Of a stretch of DNA of 64,000 nucleotides, positions 34,600-45,458 are shown piece after piece. Each line of letters starts with the position of its first letter. The first letter of the stretch is position 1. The DNA is from Oxytricha trifallax. Lineage: Eukaryota; Ciliophora; Spirotrichea; Sporadotrichida; Oxytrichidae. The notes below the pieces were generated by a model that was not told where the DNA came from, searched no databases, and saw nothing but the letters and a program-made list of their open reading frames with translations. The stretch covers positions 1 to 64,000 of the forward strand of contig ARYC01002034.1 in NCBI GenBank assembly GCA_000711775.1, written 5' to 3'. The translations under genes and the position numbers were made by a program.

Positions 34600-34887
34600 A
34601 TGGCTTACGTTATATCCATAAATATGAATTTTAGACATCACTTTAAGTTAAATAACATTGAGAAATACTTTGAAGAATTTTAGAAAACTTATAACTTTTG
34701 CATATACAACTACCCATACAGCTATGACTACCGGTTCTTGGCCAACAACAAAAAAGTGAAACCCCAATTTTTTAAACTAGCATGTATCAGAAAAATTCTA
34801 ACTGCCTTCAAATTGGTAGAGCTGTACTTAGAACTTGAAGTTGAAATTCCTGACAATTTATGTTTGCACAATAATACTTTTTAATGA
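34600..34887 (+). CDS. Small germline ORF, 95 aa
   Basis: ATG at 34600, TGA at 34885-34887, 96 codons, no internal TGA. Reads MAYVISINMNFRHHFKLNNI, EKYFEEFQKTYNFCIYNYPY, SYDYRFLANNKKVKPQFFKL, ACIRKILTAFKLVELYLELE, VEIPDNLCLHNNTFQ. Aromatic/basic N-terminal half, acidic amphipathic C-terminal half. No family recognised. Both flanks are AT-rich. The antisense frame is also open but reads less like protein. Confidence 0.45.
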
Positions 34888-36152
34888 TTAAATACAATAC
34901 AAAATATCAATAATTAGGGCTATGATAATTTTCTATCACTGCTCTTTAATTAAACGCTTAATTCGAAGCACAAAAATAGATTTACAAGAACCAACTTCTA
35001 TTCGAACTTTGAGTTTATAATTCTAAATTTTTAATAAACTGAATATGGTTATTAAATCTTACCATAAATTATAATTTTTTGTAGTTGTTGGTAAAATTAA
35101 TTTAAAAAATGAGATTAATTAAATTATCAAATGATAAAATCAGCAACTGGTGTTTATCAAGCTAAAAATTATTTAGAAATCAGTAGGTAATTCAATTTAT
35201 TAATGCTAAAATATAAATTTTTCTGGCAATTAATTAAAATATTTTAATTTTTATATCAATTAATTTGCAAAGTAGTAACATCAAATACAACCTCACACAA
35301 TAGTATAAATAAAATTGTATATTAGTTTTAATTACTCATTTCTATCTTATGCATTATTTTAATTTTGATAAATTTTAAATAATTGTTGATATTTACAACA
35401 GAATTAATATACTACATATTTTAATCCATACGTATATTATTAAACAAAATTAAGTGAAAATTAATTATTTAGATAAGATGATTTGAAAATTACATTAAGA
35501 CTTGCTTCTTGAAGTTATGTAATAGCTCTTCTGCAATTTTATATTTGAATAAGGCATTTAATAAGTGATTGAACGACCATTGATTTCAAAGCTGATTTTC
35601 GAATATATCGGGATATTATAAATGATTTCTTTCAATTTATTTTTCCAATGATGACAATGGGAAATCTTTTAATGGACTACAAAATATTTAAATATTCAAT
35701 TGGGATATTGAATTATTCTATAAAATAAAGGCAATGATTCAATTAACAGTATCAAGTATATTATCTCGAATAATAGGGATTAAATTGAACTCAAGATATA
35801 TATATAATAATAAAAACAGTTTAACTAAGATTTAGTTATCTTTTGTTTATTCTAATCAAAATATAATTATCTGTTCTTTTAAGTATAATTTGCCTTGTTT
35901 CATCTTATTTTAGGAATAACAAAATTATCATATTTCTAAGAATGCAAATATATAAAAAATCATTGAATTATCACTTATAAATAAAAGGTGAAAAAAATGG
36001 AGATTCAGATATTAGAAATAATAAGAATATTTCAATAAGATATAATTATCCCTTTTTTCTTTTTTACTTTCAAATAATAAATCTTAAATTAAATTTATTG
36101 ATAATTTTAATGAATAAAAGATGTTCATTCATTTCAAAGAAGAAATTCATGA

Positions 36153-36587
36153 AAAGAATACCAAATACAGCTACATCCTAAATATTTCTCTTCAGAGGAT
36201 GATAAACTTATTTATTTGGGCGACACTAATTTCGTATTCATGTTAATATTTAGTGAAAAAACCGAAATCCTTATACAACAAAACGAACAAAGTATCTCAA
36301 TATTATTATTATACATGAATTTTTTAAAATAAATTTTAGAAACTTAAATATAAAGAGAAAATAATTTGATAATCTTAAATAAAAATGGATCAGTAAAGCA
36401 ACACTCTTTATTTCCCTTATTTTGTAAATATAATTTGAACAATATTAATTATTTTGCTATTTTTTCCTCTAAATACTCACAATTTTATTATTAACATTAA
36501 GAATAACGAAGTAGAGTTTAGAAAAATTGTTATCATTTATTTTTTACAAATATTAGGGCAGAAATTGAAAGGATGCTTTTGCAATGA
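36153..36587 (+). other. Open tract of 144 codons, coding uncertain
   Basis: Between TGA 36150 and TGA 36585 the frame reads KEYQIQLHPKYFSSEDDKLI, YLGDTNFVFMLIFSEKTEIL, QILETQIQRENNLIILNKNG and so on. An overlapping frame from the ATG at 36112 also reads MNKRCSFISKKKFMKRIPNT. An open length of 144 codons is not rare by chance in this code. Listed as a candidate only. Confidence 0.25.
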
Positions 36588-37037
36588 AGTAGAAATGGTT
36601 GTATTTCTAGATCTCAAAAATTACAAACATATTCTGCAAAATAGTGATAATATGTGGGATCATTGTCTTGTCTGCTAAGAGAATTGTTTTTGGGAAGTAA
36701 TATTAATCAATTTATGCATTAGGCAAATTAAATAATTTGCAGTTAGTAAACAGATAACATAATAATAAAGTATGCAACTATTTTTCGCATTTTTTTGTTC
36801 CTGATTAAGTTTACATAACAAAATTTCATAGTAAAGGCAAGCACATTTATTTTAGTTTATAGAATTTCCCGATGTTTCGTATTTTATCAATATTTAATGA
36901 TGAGACTGAAAGAACCAACAGTTAATATTAATGTTAAATAAACAATGTTCCACTTCTTGAACTATTAATTTGTTCTCTCATTTGTTTAAAAGATCGTGAG
37001 TATACATGATGATTGTTGATAATCTAACTACTACAAA

Positions 37038-37480
37038 ATGAATAGAATGACCAACTAGAAAAAAATCTTTGTGAAATTAAATTCCGTTGATCTGTATTCC
37101 TCAGGTAATTGCTATATTTACCTTCTATATCTTAAGACCAATCCCACTGTTCTAAAAGCCAGATCAGATAGCTTCAGTCTCATTGATATAGAAAATGTAA
37201 TTAAGTAGGATAAAAAAACTCCAAAAATCATCATTTAATTAGGGATCAAGCATCCAGCACTGTAAAGTTGGAGGAAAATAGTACTTAGATATAAAAAGAA
37301 TCCACAAGAGGAAATCCAATGATAATCAGAGGTAGCTAACAATGAGTGTGAATAAAAACTTCATCATCAATACTTCAATCTCGCTTTAATTATATGGGAT
37401 TACTTAGCAAACACATGAGTTATTCTAGATAATATTGATAAAATAAAAAACATCAGGAAATGACTTCAATAAATAAATGG
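37038..37480 (+). pseudogene. Coding-like gene MNRMTNQ..., three in-frame TGAs
   Basis: ATG at 37038; MNRMTNQKKIFVKLNSVDLY, SSGNCYIYLLYLKTNPTVLK, ARSDSFSLIDIENVIKQDKK, TPKIIIQLGIKHPALQSWRK, IVLRYKKNPQEEIQ, TGA (37320). The same frame continues QSEVANNECEQKLHHQYFNL, ALIIWDYLANT, TGA (37416), VILDNIDKIKNIRK, TGA (37461), LQQING. Either a 94-aa protein ending at 37322 or a longer gene with three Trp-like TGAs. The beta-strand-like spacing could suit a PH-type fold, but that is a weak guess. Confidence 0.5.
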
Positions 37481-38639
37481 TGATATTTTAATAATGTAAA
37501 AGAACTTATATTTGAAAAAACTAAAATGAAATTATAAAGAGAATTTAATTGATTTTTACAAAATGCATATTTACTGTGCATTATTTTATTGTTAATTGTA
37601 CTTCTACATAAGTTATAAAGAAGTAGTTATTGATAAATACAAAATATTAGGAAAAATAATCGAAAACTAAATATAACTGCAATTAAAATAATAGAAATTA
37701 TATAAATTATGAAATTCAATTTATTTTTTGTACTCTCCTGAATATTTCTATTTCAGCAAATAACTAATATAACTTACGATAATTACTATAAAAATTGTTT
37801 GTTAATTTTGTGCAATTCTAATCTCATATAAATATCTCACTATAAAAAGTTAAATTTTTGCATGCTAATGCTTAGAATTTTATCGAATATTTTATATTTT
37901 TGTCAATCATTATAATTTAAGATAGGATAAATTATGTTAAAGATTGAAGAAGCTTCTATAATTTAATAATGGTTTTGCATGTGAAAAGGAAATTTATTGA
38001 AATCATACTTACTAATTCGTTTTGTTTTTCGAGACTCTATTCTGTTCCATTTTTTATTAAACTTTTAGTAATTATTTTCTGTTAATATTTACATATATCA
38101 TTATTTTGAAATTAGTGAGATAGGAATTTGAAATACTCTATATCTCAGTTTGAGTTAAATTTTGCTTAATTAATCAAAAAGATTTTATATTTCATATTTT
38201 AATTTAGATAAAAGTGAGAAAACTAAGATTAATTCGAATAATATATAAGCTAATTTTAATAAAAATTTTCTTTACACATGATCTATCAACGATATTGTTT
38301 TACTGTCCTTCAGCTATAAACCCATTTTTAAATTTAATTTAAATTCTATAATTTTATACAGTTATTTATAATTATATCGAAAAAATTTTATATTTCAATT
38401 AATCATTATCAATAGAACCACCATCTCTCCAAGCCATACATTGGCTTACGTATTGAGAATGCATGGAATCCAAATACAAGTCAATATCAAATCATGTTGA
38501 ATTTTACAAGTATTCTAGCATAAATACCACCAAATTGCTGCACTCAAACATTGATTTTTAGTATTACTCTGTGATTTGCAACGATGATTATCAAGAAGTT
38601 ATAGAATAAAGTAGCTGCTATAAACATGACTTAGAATTC

Positions 38640-38915
38640 TATCACTCAATTATCGAAATGAGATTGATCATAAGCTATTCAATGCACTCGTTATGCGATG
38701 TTTTGAAGAATCCGAGCCTGCAGGATGTCTGACCTTGCTAATTATTTTGACAAATAATTAATTGCTCAGTTATTTATGAACAGATTGGTAGTACCATGCT
38801 TCGAGAACCTCTTATAATAAAATAAAATTACTTACAAATGAGCCTAGTTCTTCACTATTTGAATCAGTTTCAGTTGGAAATTTGATTGCAAATAAGTCTC
38901 GATGATTTATGTAAA
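38640..38915 (-). pseudogene. Minus-strand coding-like block 3
   Basis: Frame: NHRDLFAIKFPTETDSNSEE, LGSFVSNFILLQEVLEAWYY, QSVHKQLSNQLFVKIISKVR, HPAGSDSSKHRITSALNSL, TGA near 38656, SISFRQLSDRI. Strong protein character. Probably the downstream part of the same minus-strand gene as the block at 38988-39200. The opposite strand has an open frame from 38463, judged a shadow. Confidence 0.45.
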
Positions 38916-38987
38916 TTCAAATATTGAATCATCTAATAATTCGAATTAAAATTAGTTTTAAGACTCCCAATATAATAACTGAATTTA

Positions 38988-39200
38988 TCAATACTCAATG
39001 TTATAATTTTAGTCATAAACAACTTTAAAAAATGGAGTCCAATTACAGCAGCAAAGCTTATTTTGAATACCTACTTCAGGTTCGTCAAGATCTTCTAATA
39101 CAACTTTAGGAATATGACCAAGTAAATCTATCCACTTTTTTATGGCATTTGGTTAAGCTGCAAGAACTACGTTAGATCCACGATGCAGTAGAGATGACAT
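38988..39200 (-). CDS. Minus-strand coding block 2, 70 codons
   Basis: From 39200: MSSLLHRGSNVVLAAQPNAI, KKWIDLLGHIPKVVLEDLDE, PEVGIQNKLCCCNWTPFFKV, VYDQNYNIEY, then TGA at 38988-38990. Reads clearly as protein. Upstream, in another frame (about 39300-39240), is VVIADDGLLVVSPKLL then TGA then QELNF. The blocks at 39.3, 39.2-39.0 and 38.9-38.6 kb are likely one gene interrupted by frame changes, small IESs or decay. Family unknown. Confidence 0.5.
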
Positions 39201-39599
39201 GGCACTGATTCACAATCATCATTCTACTCTAAAAATTAAGCTCTTGTCACAGCAACTTGGGAGACACTACTAGAAGGCCATCATCAGCAATTACAACTAC
39301 TATGCTCATATAATAAAATCAGTGCTGGTATTAAAGTAAAAACTCATCCTTTATTACAGTACAATAGTATTTAATTTTATTCTGATGATCATTCAACTTT
39401 TCATTGCTTTTCATGGATCTACTTATTTAATTGAATATTTCTATTAGTATCATTAGCTAGGTCTATATTCTAGATATATGATGCTATTTCCCTTGTATTA
39501 ATCAAATAAAAAGGCATGTTTATTTACATTAAAATTGTATATTCAATAGATTGCCAAATATTCTTAAAAATTTTTTTAGAGTTTTATTAACTATTATTA

Positions 39600-40245
39600 A
39601 ATTTACGGTAATGGTCCCCTGGGGGGGGCTAAAAACATTTCCCTATTTTATACAAAATGTTCTAAGAATCATTAAAACATCAAAGTGAGATACTAGAACT
39701 CATTAGTTAGCTCTTAAATGATTTTTCCAAGAAATCCATAGCAACTCTGATCATAGTACCACTTCACATTAACATCATAAAATGCATTGAATTTTGAATA
39801 AACAAATACTAATTTTATTTAAATTTGTATGTTTAATTTCTTGTGATTTCATTTGATTAATTACTGACATTATGATTATTTTATATAGACATCAAGAACT
39901 AATTATAATTTATACCTGATAGTTTAAGTTTCAATCATTCCCTATATTTACAAATATTATAAAAGCTAATCATAATGTCAGTAATTAATCAAATGAAATC
40001 ACAAGAAATTAAACATACAAATTTAAATAAAATTAGTATTTGTTTATTCAAAATTTCATGTATAATATGATGTTAATGTGAAGTGATACTATGATCAGAG
40101 TTGATTTGGATTTCTTGGAAGAAATTATTTAAGAGCTAGCTAATGAGTTCTAGTATCTCACTTTGATGTTTTAATGATTCTTAGAACATTTTATATAAAA
40201 TAGAGAAATGCTTTTAGCCCCCCCAAGGGACCATTACCATAAATT
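39600..40245. repeat. Foldback palindrome with G/C runs near ends
   Basis: Arm 39600-39877 is inverted at 39968-40245 around a ~90-bp loop. Each arm has a GGTCCC(C)T..G-run or its inverse about 20 bp from the tip (G8 at 39621-39628, C7 at 40218-40224). Many small differences between arms. No coding capacity supported. Could be a foldback or MITE-like element. Confidence 0.85.
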
Positions 40246-41765
40246 TAAATTTAATGATTTATTGAATATGACAATTAATATTATATTGGTTATTAATTCA
40301 TTTATAGTATTAATTTCATTAATATAGAGTTTAAATTATTACAAAGCATTAAAATTATTGTAAGAATAAACTTAATTAACTTTGAACTATAATATTTTAA
40401 TCAATCTAATATTTTAGTTTGCCAAACAAGAGCTGATCTAGTCACTCTAGTCAATCAAATAATATGATTCAAATTATTATCTGTCTTAATTTGAATAATG
40501 TTAACTTAATTTTTAATAAATAACAGTTACCAGTAGTCTGAATTTAATTTTTAATCATATTTTATTATAATTCATTTGAGTAATAAACATTATAAATTTA
40601 AATTATTAATACTAAAACGATTTGTAATGAGGTAAATAGTTATGTTTGGAATAGATATTAGAGTTTAAGTTTATTAGTTCTTGGTAAAGTGATTATAATA
40701 ATGGAATCGTAAAGAATATGAATTTTTGTTTATTTTGAGTGAATAATTTTGATGAATAGTATTAGGCTTTCAAATTGATTTGCGGTAATTATTATATTCT
40801 AAAGTAAGTATTATAGAAATTGAATTATCATTAAGACTTATCTGCTAATGCTGCTATTATATACATCTTTGGAGCTATATAATTGGATTCCAATTTCTTT
40901 GCATTTTAACTAAATTATCAAAAAAAGTTAAGATAATCTGAAACTTGAAAAGTGATAAAGTCTTACATTAGATTAGTCTAATTTAGTTTCAATTTTTCTT
41001 CAAAAGATGTAGGAATATTAATCTTGTTTACTTTATGATTATTATTAAAGCCTTAATTGTTATTTACTTACGCTCAATTCCTTGAAGGAAATTAATTAAA
41101 TAAAAACTGTTACGAGAAAAGATTGATTAAATTGATAAGTGAGCATATTAGAGGCGTGAAGGGACTATTTTGATCATAATTTTAATATTCACATTATGAA
41201 TCGAGATATGTAGATTATGCATTTAATTATTTGTTTAACAATAGGTTATAATGGTTATTAATTTATAATACTAAAATAAAAGGCAAAAAGTCATAAAGTT
41301 TTCTATATATCGGAAGAATAAAACTAGTAAATTCCTTATTAATATATATTATAATTATTTTCCAATTGTAAAAACATCAATTAGATTGACGAATAGTTTA
41401 AATAATATCATTAAATTTACTAGTAATAAGTGCTGTACTAACATAATTCTCTGAATGTATTAACAATTTTAGATATATATTATTCGCCATAAGATCATTA
41501 AATAAAAGTTGAGATGAATAACTTGCTTTAAGAACTAAATAAAGAGGAAAATAGCAATTATAAATATAACTCAAAGCAAAAGTTTATTAGTTCTCACATA
41601 TATCAAGTTTAATATAAATGTTTTAATGATTTTATGTTGAATGTTAATTTTGATAGAAATATTAAATCGATTAATAATTTTAAAAACCAAAAGATTGAAA
41701 TTTAAGAGAATTATTAAATTATTAAATTAATAAACATTAATTCATCTCGAGAAATCTAATTTAAA

Positions 41766-41802
<37 letters not shown>

Positions 41803-42084
41803 TACCTAATCTCATATATGAGCATTATTAATACTAATCCATTGAAATATAATTACTCGCCAGACAGGGATACTCAAAATGCTCATTTATTTAAGATAAG
41901 ATGAATTACTGCATGAAGTAATTTTAACTTCTGAATAGAAGGATTCTCAAATATAAATTAAAATATTATCTAATAAAATATTTTTATTTATAATTAAATA
42001 ATTATTTACTTAACTATCAAAATTTTGTTAATAATAATTGCAATCTTAGAAACTATTTTATAAATTTGTGATGTTTTATGTTTA
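40246..42084. other. AT-rich germline DNA with an (AT)n run
   Basis: No supported gene. Dinucleotide AT run at about 41770-41798. Confidence 0.55.
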
Positions 42085-42436
42085 GTTGAGCTTAAAACAA
42101 CATAGATATCAATGGGAGTGGCAGTGTTTAGTAAAGAGTAGATATAATTAAATACTAAGGTATATCATCAAGGAAATAATGCTGTTTAAACACGGTTAAA
42201 ATTAATGTAATATAAGAGCAGTAGGTAAAGAAGACAACTAATCTTTAAAAGCGATTTAGTTCTCCTTTGACTAGCTAATTCGCCATGATGTTAATGAACA
42301 AGCATCCTTCAATCGTGTCAACTACACCAATAGGTCTTCTTACATATGATTGTGCATATTTTTTACTTAAATAAAATCAGTAAGAGATGGCTCCAGTGGA
42401 TTGCCTTTCAGATTCATCAAGTGTAAAGACATCAAC
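42085..42436 (-). pseudogene. Coding-like membrane protein fragment with in-frame TGA
   Basis: Frame from 42436: VDVFTLDESERQSTGAISY, TGA (42377-42379 on plus), FYLSKKYAQSYVRRPIGVVD, TIEGCLFINIMANQLVKGEL, NRFQRLVVFFTYCSYITLIL, TVFKQHYFLDDIPQYLIIST. Contains one probable membrane segment (LVVFFTYCSYITLILTVF). Trp would fit the TGA. Family unknown. Confidence 0.4.
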
Positions 42437-42656
42437 ACCTTATTATTGCCAATCTCCAATAATAATAATAATATAAAATGTCTTTTCACATCATTATTTT
42501 AAAATCTATATATTGTTATTGTTTCACAAAAATATAAATATTTATAAAATCAATTAAGGAAAATAAGGAAATTAAAATCAAGAAATAAAGATCTTTAGAA
42601 TTAATATATAAATATACTTGATTTATTTTTGTAAATTAATATAAATATAATTTTAA

Positions 42657-42910
42657 GGGGGGGGGGGCAAAAATAGAATCGGAGTAGACTCTCAAACAAA
42701 GAGAACAGGCTGACGATTTTACACTTAGGGGCTTTTGAAAATGACAAAATGATCCAGGATTATGTCCATCGCCGTCAGAGATAGTGTCAAATCACTACAG
42801 GGTTTATAAATTTGATTGTTGTTGATTATTAACTCCCAATTCTAGGGAGAGTGGTAAAACTTGTCATGTCTGCACCTGTTCTTGTGTACTGCTCCCCTGC
42901 ACTCATTTAA
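42657..42910. other. G11 run and short higher-complexity island
   Basis: Begins with 11 consecutive G (42657-42667), followed by about 240 bp of less AT-rich DNA (for example GATCCAGGATTATGTCCATC). It may hold a macronuclear segment, but no frame is preferred. Confidence 0.3.
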
Positions 42911-43348
42911 ACCTTGAAGACTATTTTCCTAACTTATACTTAACCTTCACCTTGGTTCTGATCAAGGTGATCATCCATATATTTAGTTCTTTCTTAATCT
43001 TTCTACTCTTCATGGCTCTATATTAAAGTTAAAACTAAAGTTTTATTATAACAAGTTAAGTATTTTTTCATATACTATTATAAAAAGAGAGAAACCTAAT
43101 AAATATATTTAACTTTATGTTTTTAGATGCTAATATATATTTTATATATTAAGTAATATCTAATATTCTTTTGAGAATTTAACACAATATTTCTAAAACA
43201 TTAAAATCTTTAGATTTGTAGCTGACATCTATAGGATAAACCTGGATGATACATGGAGCTCCTGACATCATAATATCGTCATTTAGCAGCTCCAAACGTC
43301 AACACCCTAAGATTTAGCATTTTAATTGAATTTTAATATTAAAAATAA

Positions 43349-43970
43349 TGGCTAGCAGGTAGAACACACCCCCCCTAATGTACTATTTTCTTTCTGTTGT
43401 CTTGTAGAGTTTTTGACGCTGAGCAAGATTGTCATAAGCGCCTATAGCTTGCGAGCAATAGTATTCGAGCTATGACAAAAATTAAGTTCATTTTTATACA
43501 TAAAAAATCATAAAAATAGTCAAAAATTTAAAAAATTTTTGTTTTTATATTTTATTAAAAATCAATATTCGGGTTTTTTGTCAAATTCTGAGCAAAAATA
43601 TAATTATTAAAGTAATATTTTGGAAAGTAACCATTTTTGTCAGAAATGTATTATTAATGCTAAAATTATCAAATATGACAAAAATGGTAACTTTCCAAAA
43701 TATTACTTTAATAATTAGATTTTTGCTCAGAATATGACAAAAAACCCAAATATGATTTTTAATAAAATATAAAAACAAAAGATATTTTATATTTTTGACT
43801 ATTTTTATGATGGTTTTATGTATAAAAATGAACTTAATTTTTGTCGTAGCTCGAAAACTATTGCTCGCAAGCAAAAGGCGCTTCTGAGAATCTTGCTCAG
43901 CGTCAAAAACTCTACAAGATACAAAAAGAAAATAGTACATTAGGGGGGGGTGTGTTCTACCTGCTAGCCA
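43349..43970. repeat. Foldback palindrome, 33-bp loop
   Basis: Arms 43349-43642 and 43676-43970, tip TGGCTAGCAGGTAGAACACA with its inverse at the other end. C7 (about 43368-43374) and G8 (about 43943-43950) runs lie near the tips. The open minus-strand frame across it is a product of the inverted repeat and is not called a gene. The motif C-run + TTAATG.TACTAT also occurs at 19361-19386. Confidence 0.87.
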
Positions 43971-44151
43971 AAATAATTTACTGAAAATAGACAAATAAAT
44001 ATTTATATTTTTGTTTAAAGTTGATTAATTTTATAGTCTGTATACAAAATTAATAATAATAATTATATAAAAGTATGTGAAAAATAGGTAGAAAGAGAAA
44101 TAAATATACAACCAATTCTATTTAATTAATTAAGCTAGTTACAAGTTTATC

Positions 44152-44792
44152 TCATTGATCAAACATCTACTCTATCACACTGAGGACTGCTGTGATTGAC
44201 TCCTGATGCTCTTTGTTTTACTGAGCTCTTCTGATCTCCTGCGCCTACTGCTCGACGAACTTGGTGTACCACTTGTAGAGCTTCTCGCCTTGGCGGTTTC
44301 ACACGACTACATTAGGTTGGTGAGGATCTTGGCATGAAGGAGTGGAAACTTGGCATAAAGCTTCTTGAGAAATCCATGCAGTTCGTTATCTGAGTTCTCA
44401 ATCAGGAGTTGCAACCGGTCCTGTATCTCATTGATCTTAGACTGTGGGGCGAGCTTCTTGTAGGTGGAGGCCTCATTCCTCTTGAATGAGCGATCGATGT
44501 CCTGCTTGAGGTGTAAAAAATCTCCGCGCGGGCAGGCCATTATGTGCCATGCCAAGATTGCTTCAGCATCATGAGCTGCAGGTGCGCCTGATGACTTTAT
44601 GACATCATTGAAACTGGGTAGCGCTGGAAAGGAGTAGAGATTATGACGGTACTGGTTGATAAGGGCTAGCTTATCTTTAGCTTGTAGAAGGGACTGTAGG
44701 AGTTCGGCCTCTTCGTTGTCGTTGTTGTTCTCCTCGTCATCATAGTTCTGTTGAGCTGGGGGGTTTTTGTCATGTTTGTCTAAACAATTCAA
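44152..44792 (-). pseudogene. GC-rich gene, block A (C-terminal)
   Basis: From 44792: MNCLDKHDKNPPAQQNYDDE, an acidic/Asn stretch, then helical text (LLQSLLQAKDKLALINQYRH, SFNDVIKSSGAPAAHDAEAI, KINEIQDRLQLLIENSDNEL, FLKKLYAKFPLLHAKILTNL). One base out of frame near 44298, then GEKLYKWYTKFVEQQAQEIR, NKEHQESITAVLSVIEQMFD, Q, TGA (44152-44154). Mostly alpha-helical, likely coiled-coil at the end. Same strand and order as blocks C and B, probably one gene. G+C is far higher than the neighbourhood. Confidence 0.6.
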
Positions 44793-45129
44793 ATTTTTAA
44801 ATTAATATATTTAATTAAAAAATCGATAATTAACCAATAGAAGGGGTATTTAATTTTGATTATTTTGATTATTTCTACTTACCTTAAATTAGAGGCAAAG
44901 GAATTTTTTAAAAATATTATTGAAAACGAAAGCAAAAAGGAATTTCCGATTCGAGGGCGGCAAGTGTTACCACGTAATTCTCCGTATATTATCCATGGAG
45001 ATGGAACCCTCGACTCAAAAAAATGTCGCGTGGGCCGAGATATTAACAAAATATATTTGGGGAAAGATGCCGGACCGACTACCGATTATGGCAAAAATAG
45101 CAAATGCAAGTCAATGAGCATCAGATATT

Positions 45130-45348
45130 TTGCAAACTGGGGTGATCCAGCGCAGCTACAATGGCCCTCGTGAAGCCCTGCCTGGGCCACTGCATGTCCA
45201 TCCTGGAGATCTGTACCCCGACGTGCTCGATATATTCCGCCAGCTGCTTCGTGCTTCTCTTGAGGGGGGCCGCTTCCTCCAGGGCCTTATGTGGTTCCCT
45301 CTAGTGCATAGGACGCTTTCCCCTGTGCGTAATGTAGGGTGCTTGGGC
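45130..45348 (-). CDS. GC-rich gene, block C (middle)
   Basis: Frame: ESAQAPYITHRGKRPMHQRE, PHKALEEAAPLKRSTKQLAE, YIEHVGVQISRMDMQWPRQG, FTRAIVAALDHPSLQNI, then TGA. Chosen over an antisense and a +1 frame that are also open, because it is the most protein-like. Sits between blocks B and A on the same strand. The intervals 45349-45458 and 44793-45129 could be IESs. Family unknown. Confidence 0.5.
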
Positions 45349-45458
45349 GGACTCTCATCTTTAAAAGTGGAATTAAATTAAGTATTAAAGTAATACCTTA
45401 AAGTGTGATTAAGGATTCCTTAAGCTGCCAGCCCCTTACTCAGGATTCTAGAGTAATT

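Noticed and set aside
38463-38732. Plus-strand ORF of 89 aa from ATG to TGA (starts MESKYKSISNH)
   Set aside because: The minus strand of the same DNA reads more convincingly as protein (NHRDLFAIKFPTETDSNSEE). Open antisense frames are expected when only TGA stops.
39032-39210. Plus-strand ORF starting MESNYSSKAYFEYLLQ
   Set aside because: Antisense to the better minus-strand frame MSSLLHRGSNVVLAAQPNAI.
43581-43994. Long minus-strand frame of 137 codons
   Set aside because: It runs through both arms of a palindrome and is low-complexity; a by-product of the inverted repeat.
44856-45381. Plus-strand frames of 65-105 codons
   Set aside because: Opposite strand frame ALEEAAPLKRSTKQLAEYIE is clearly more protein-like and collinear with blocks A and B.
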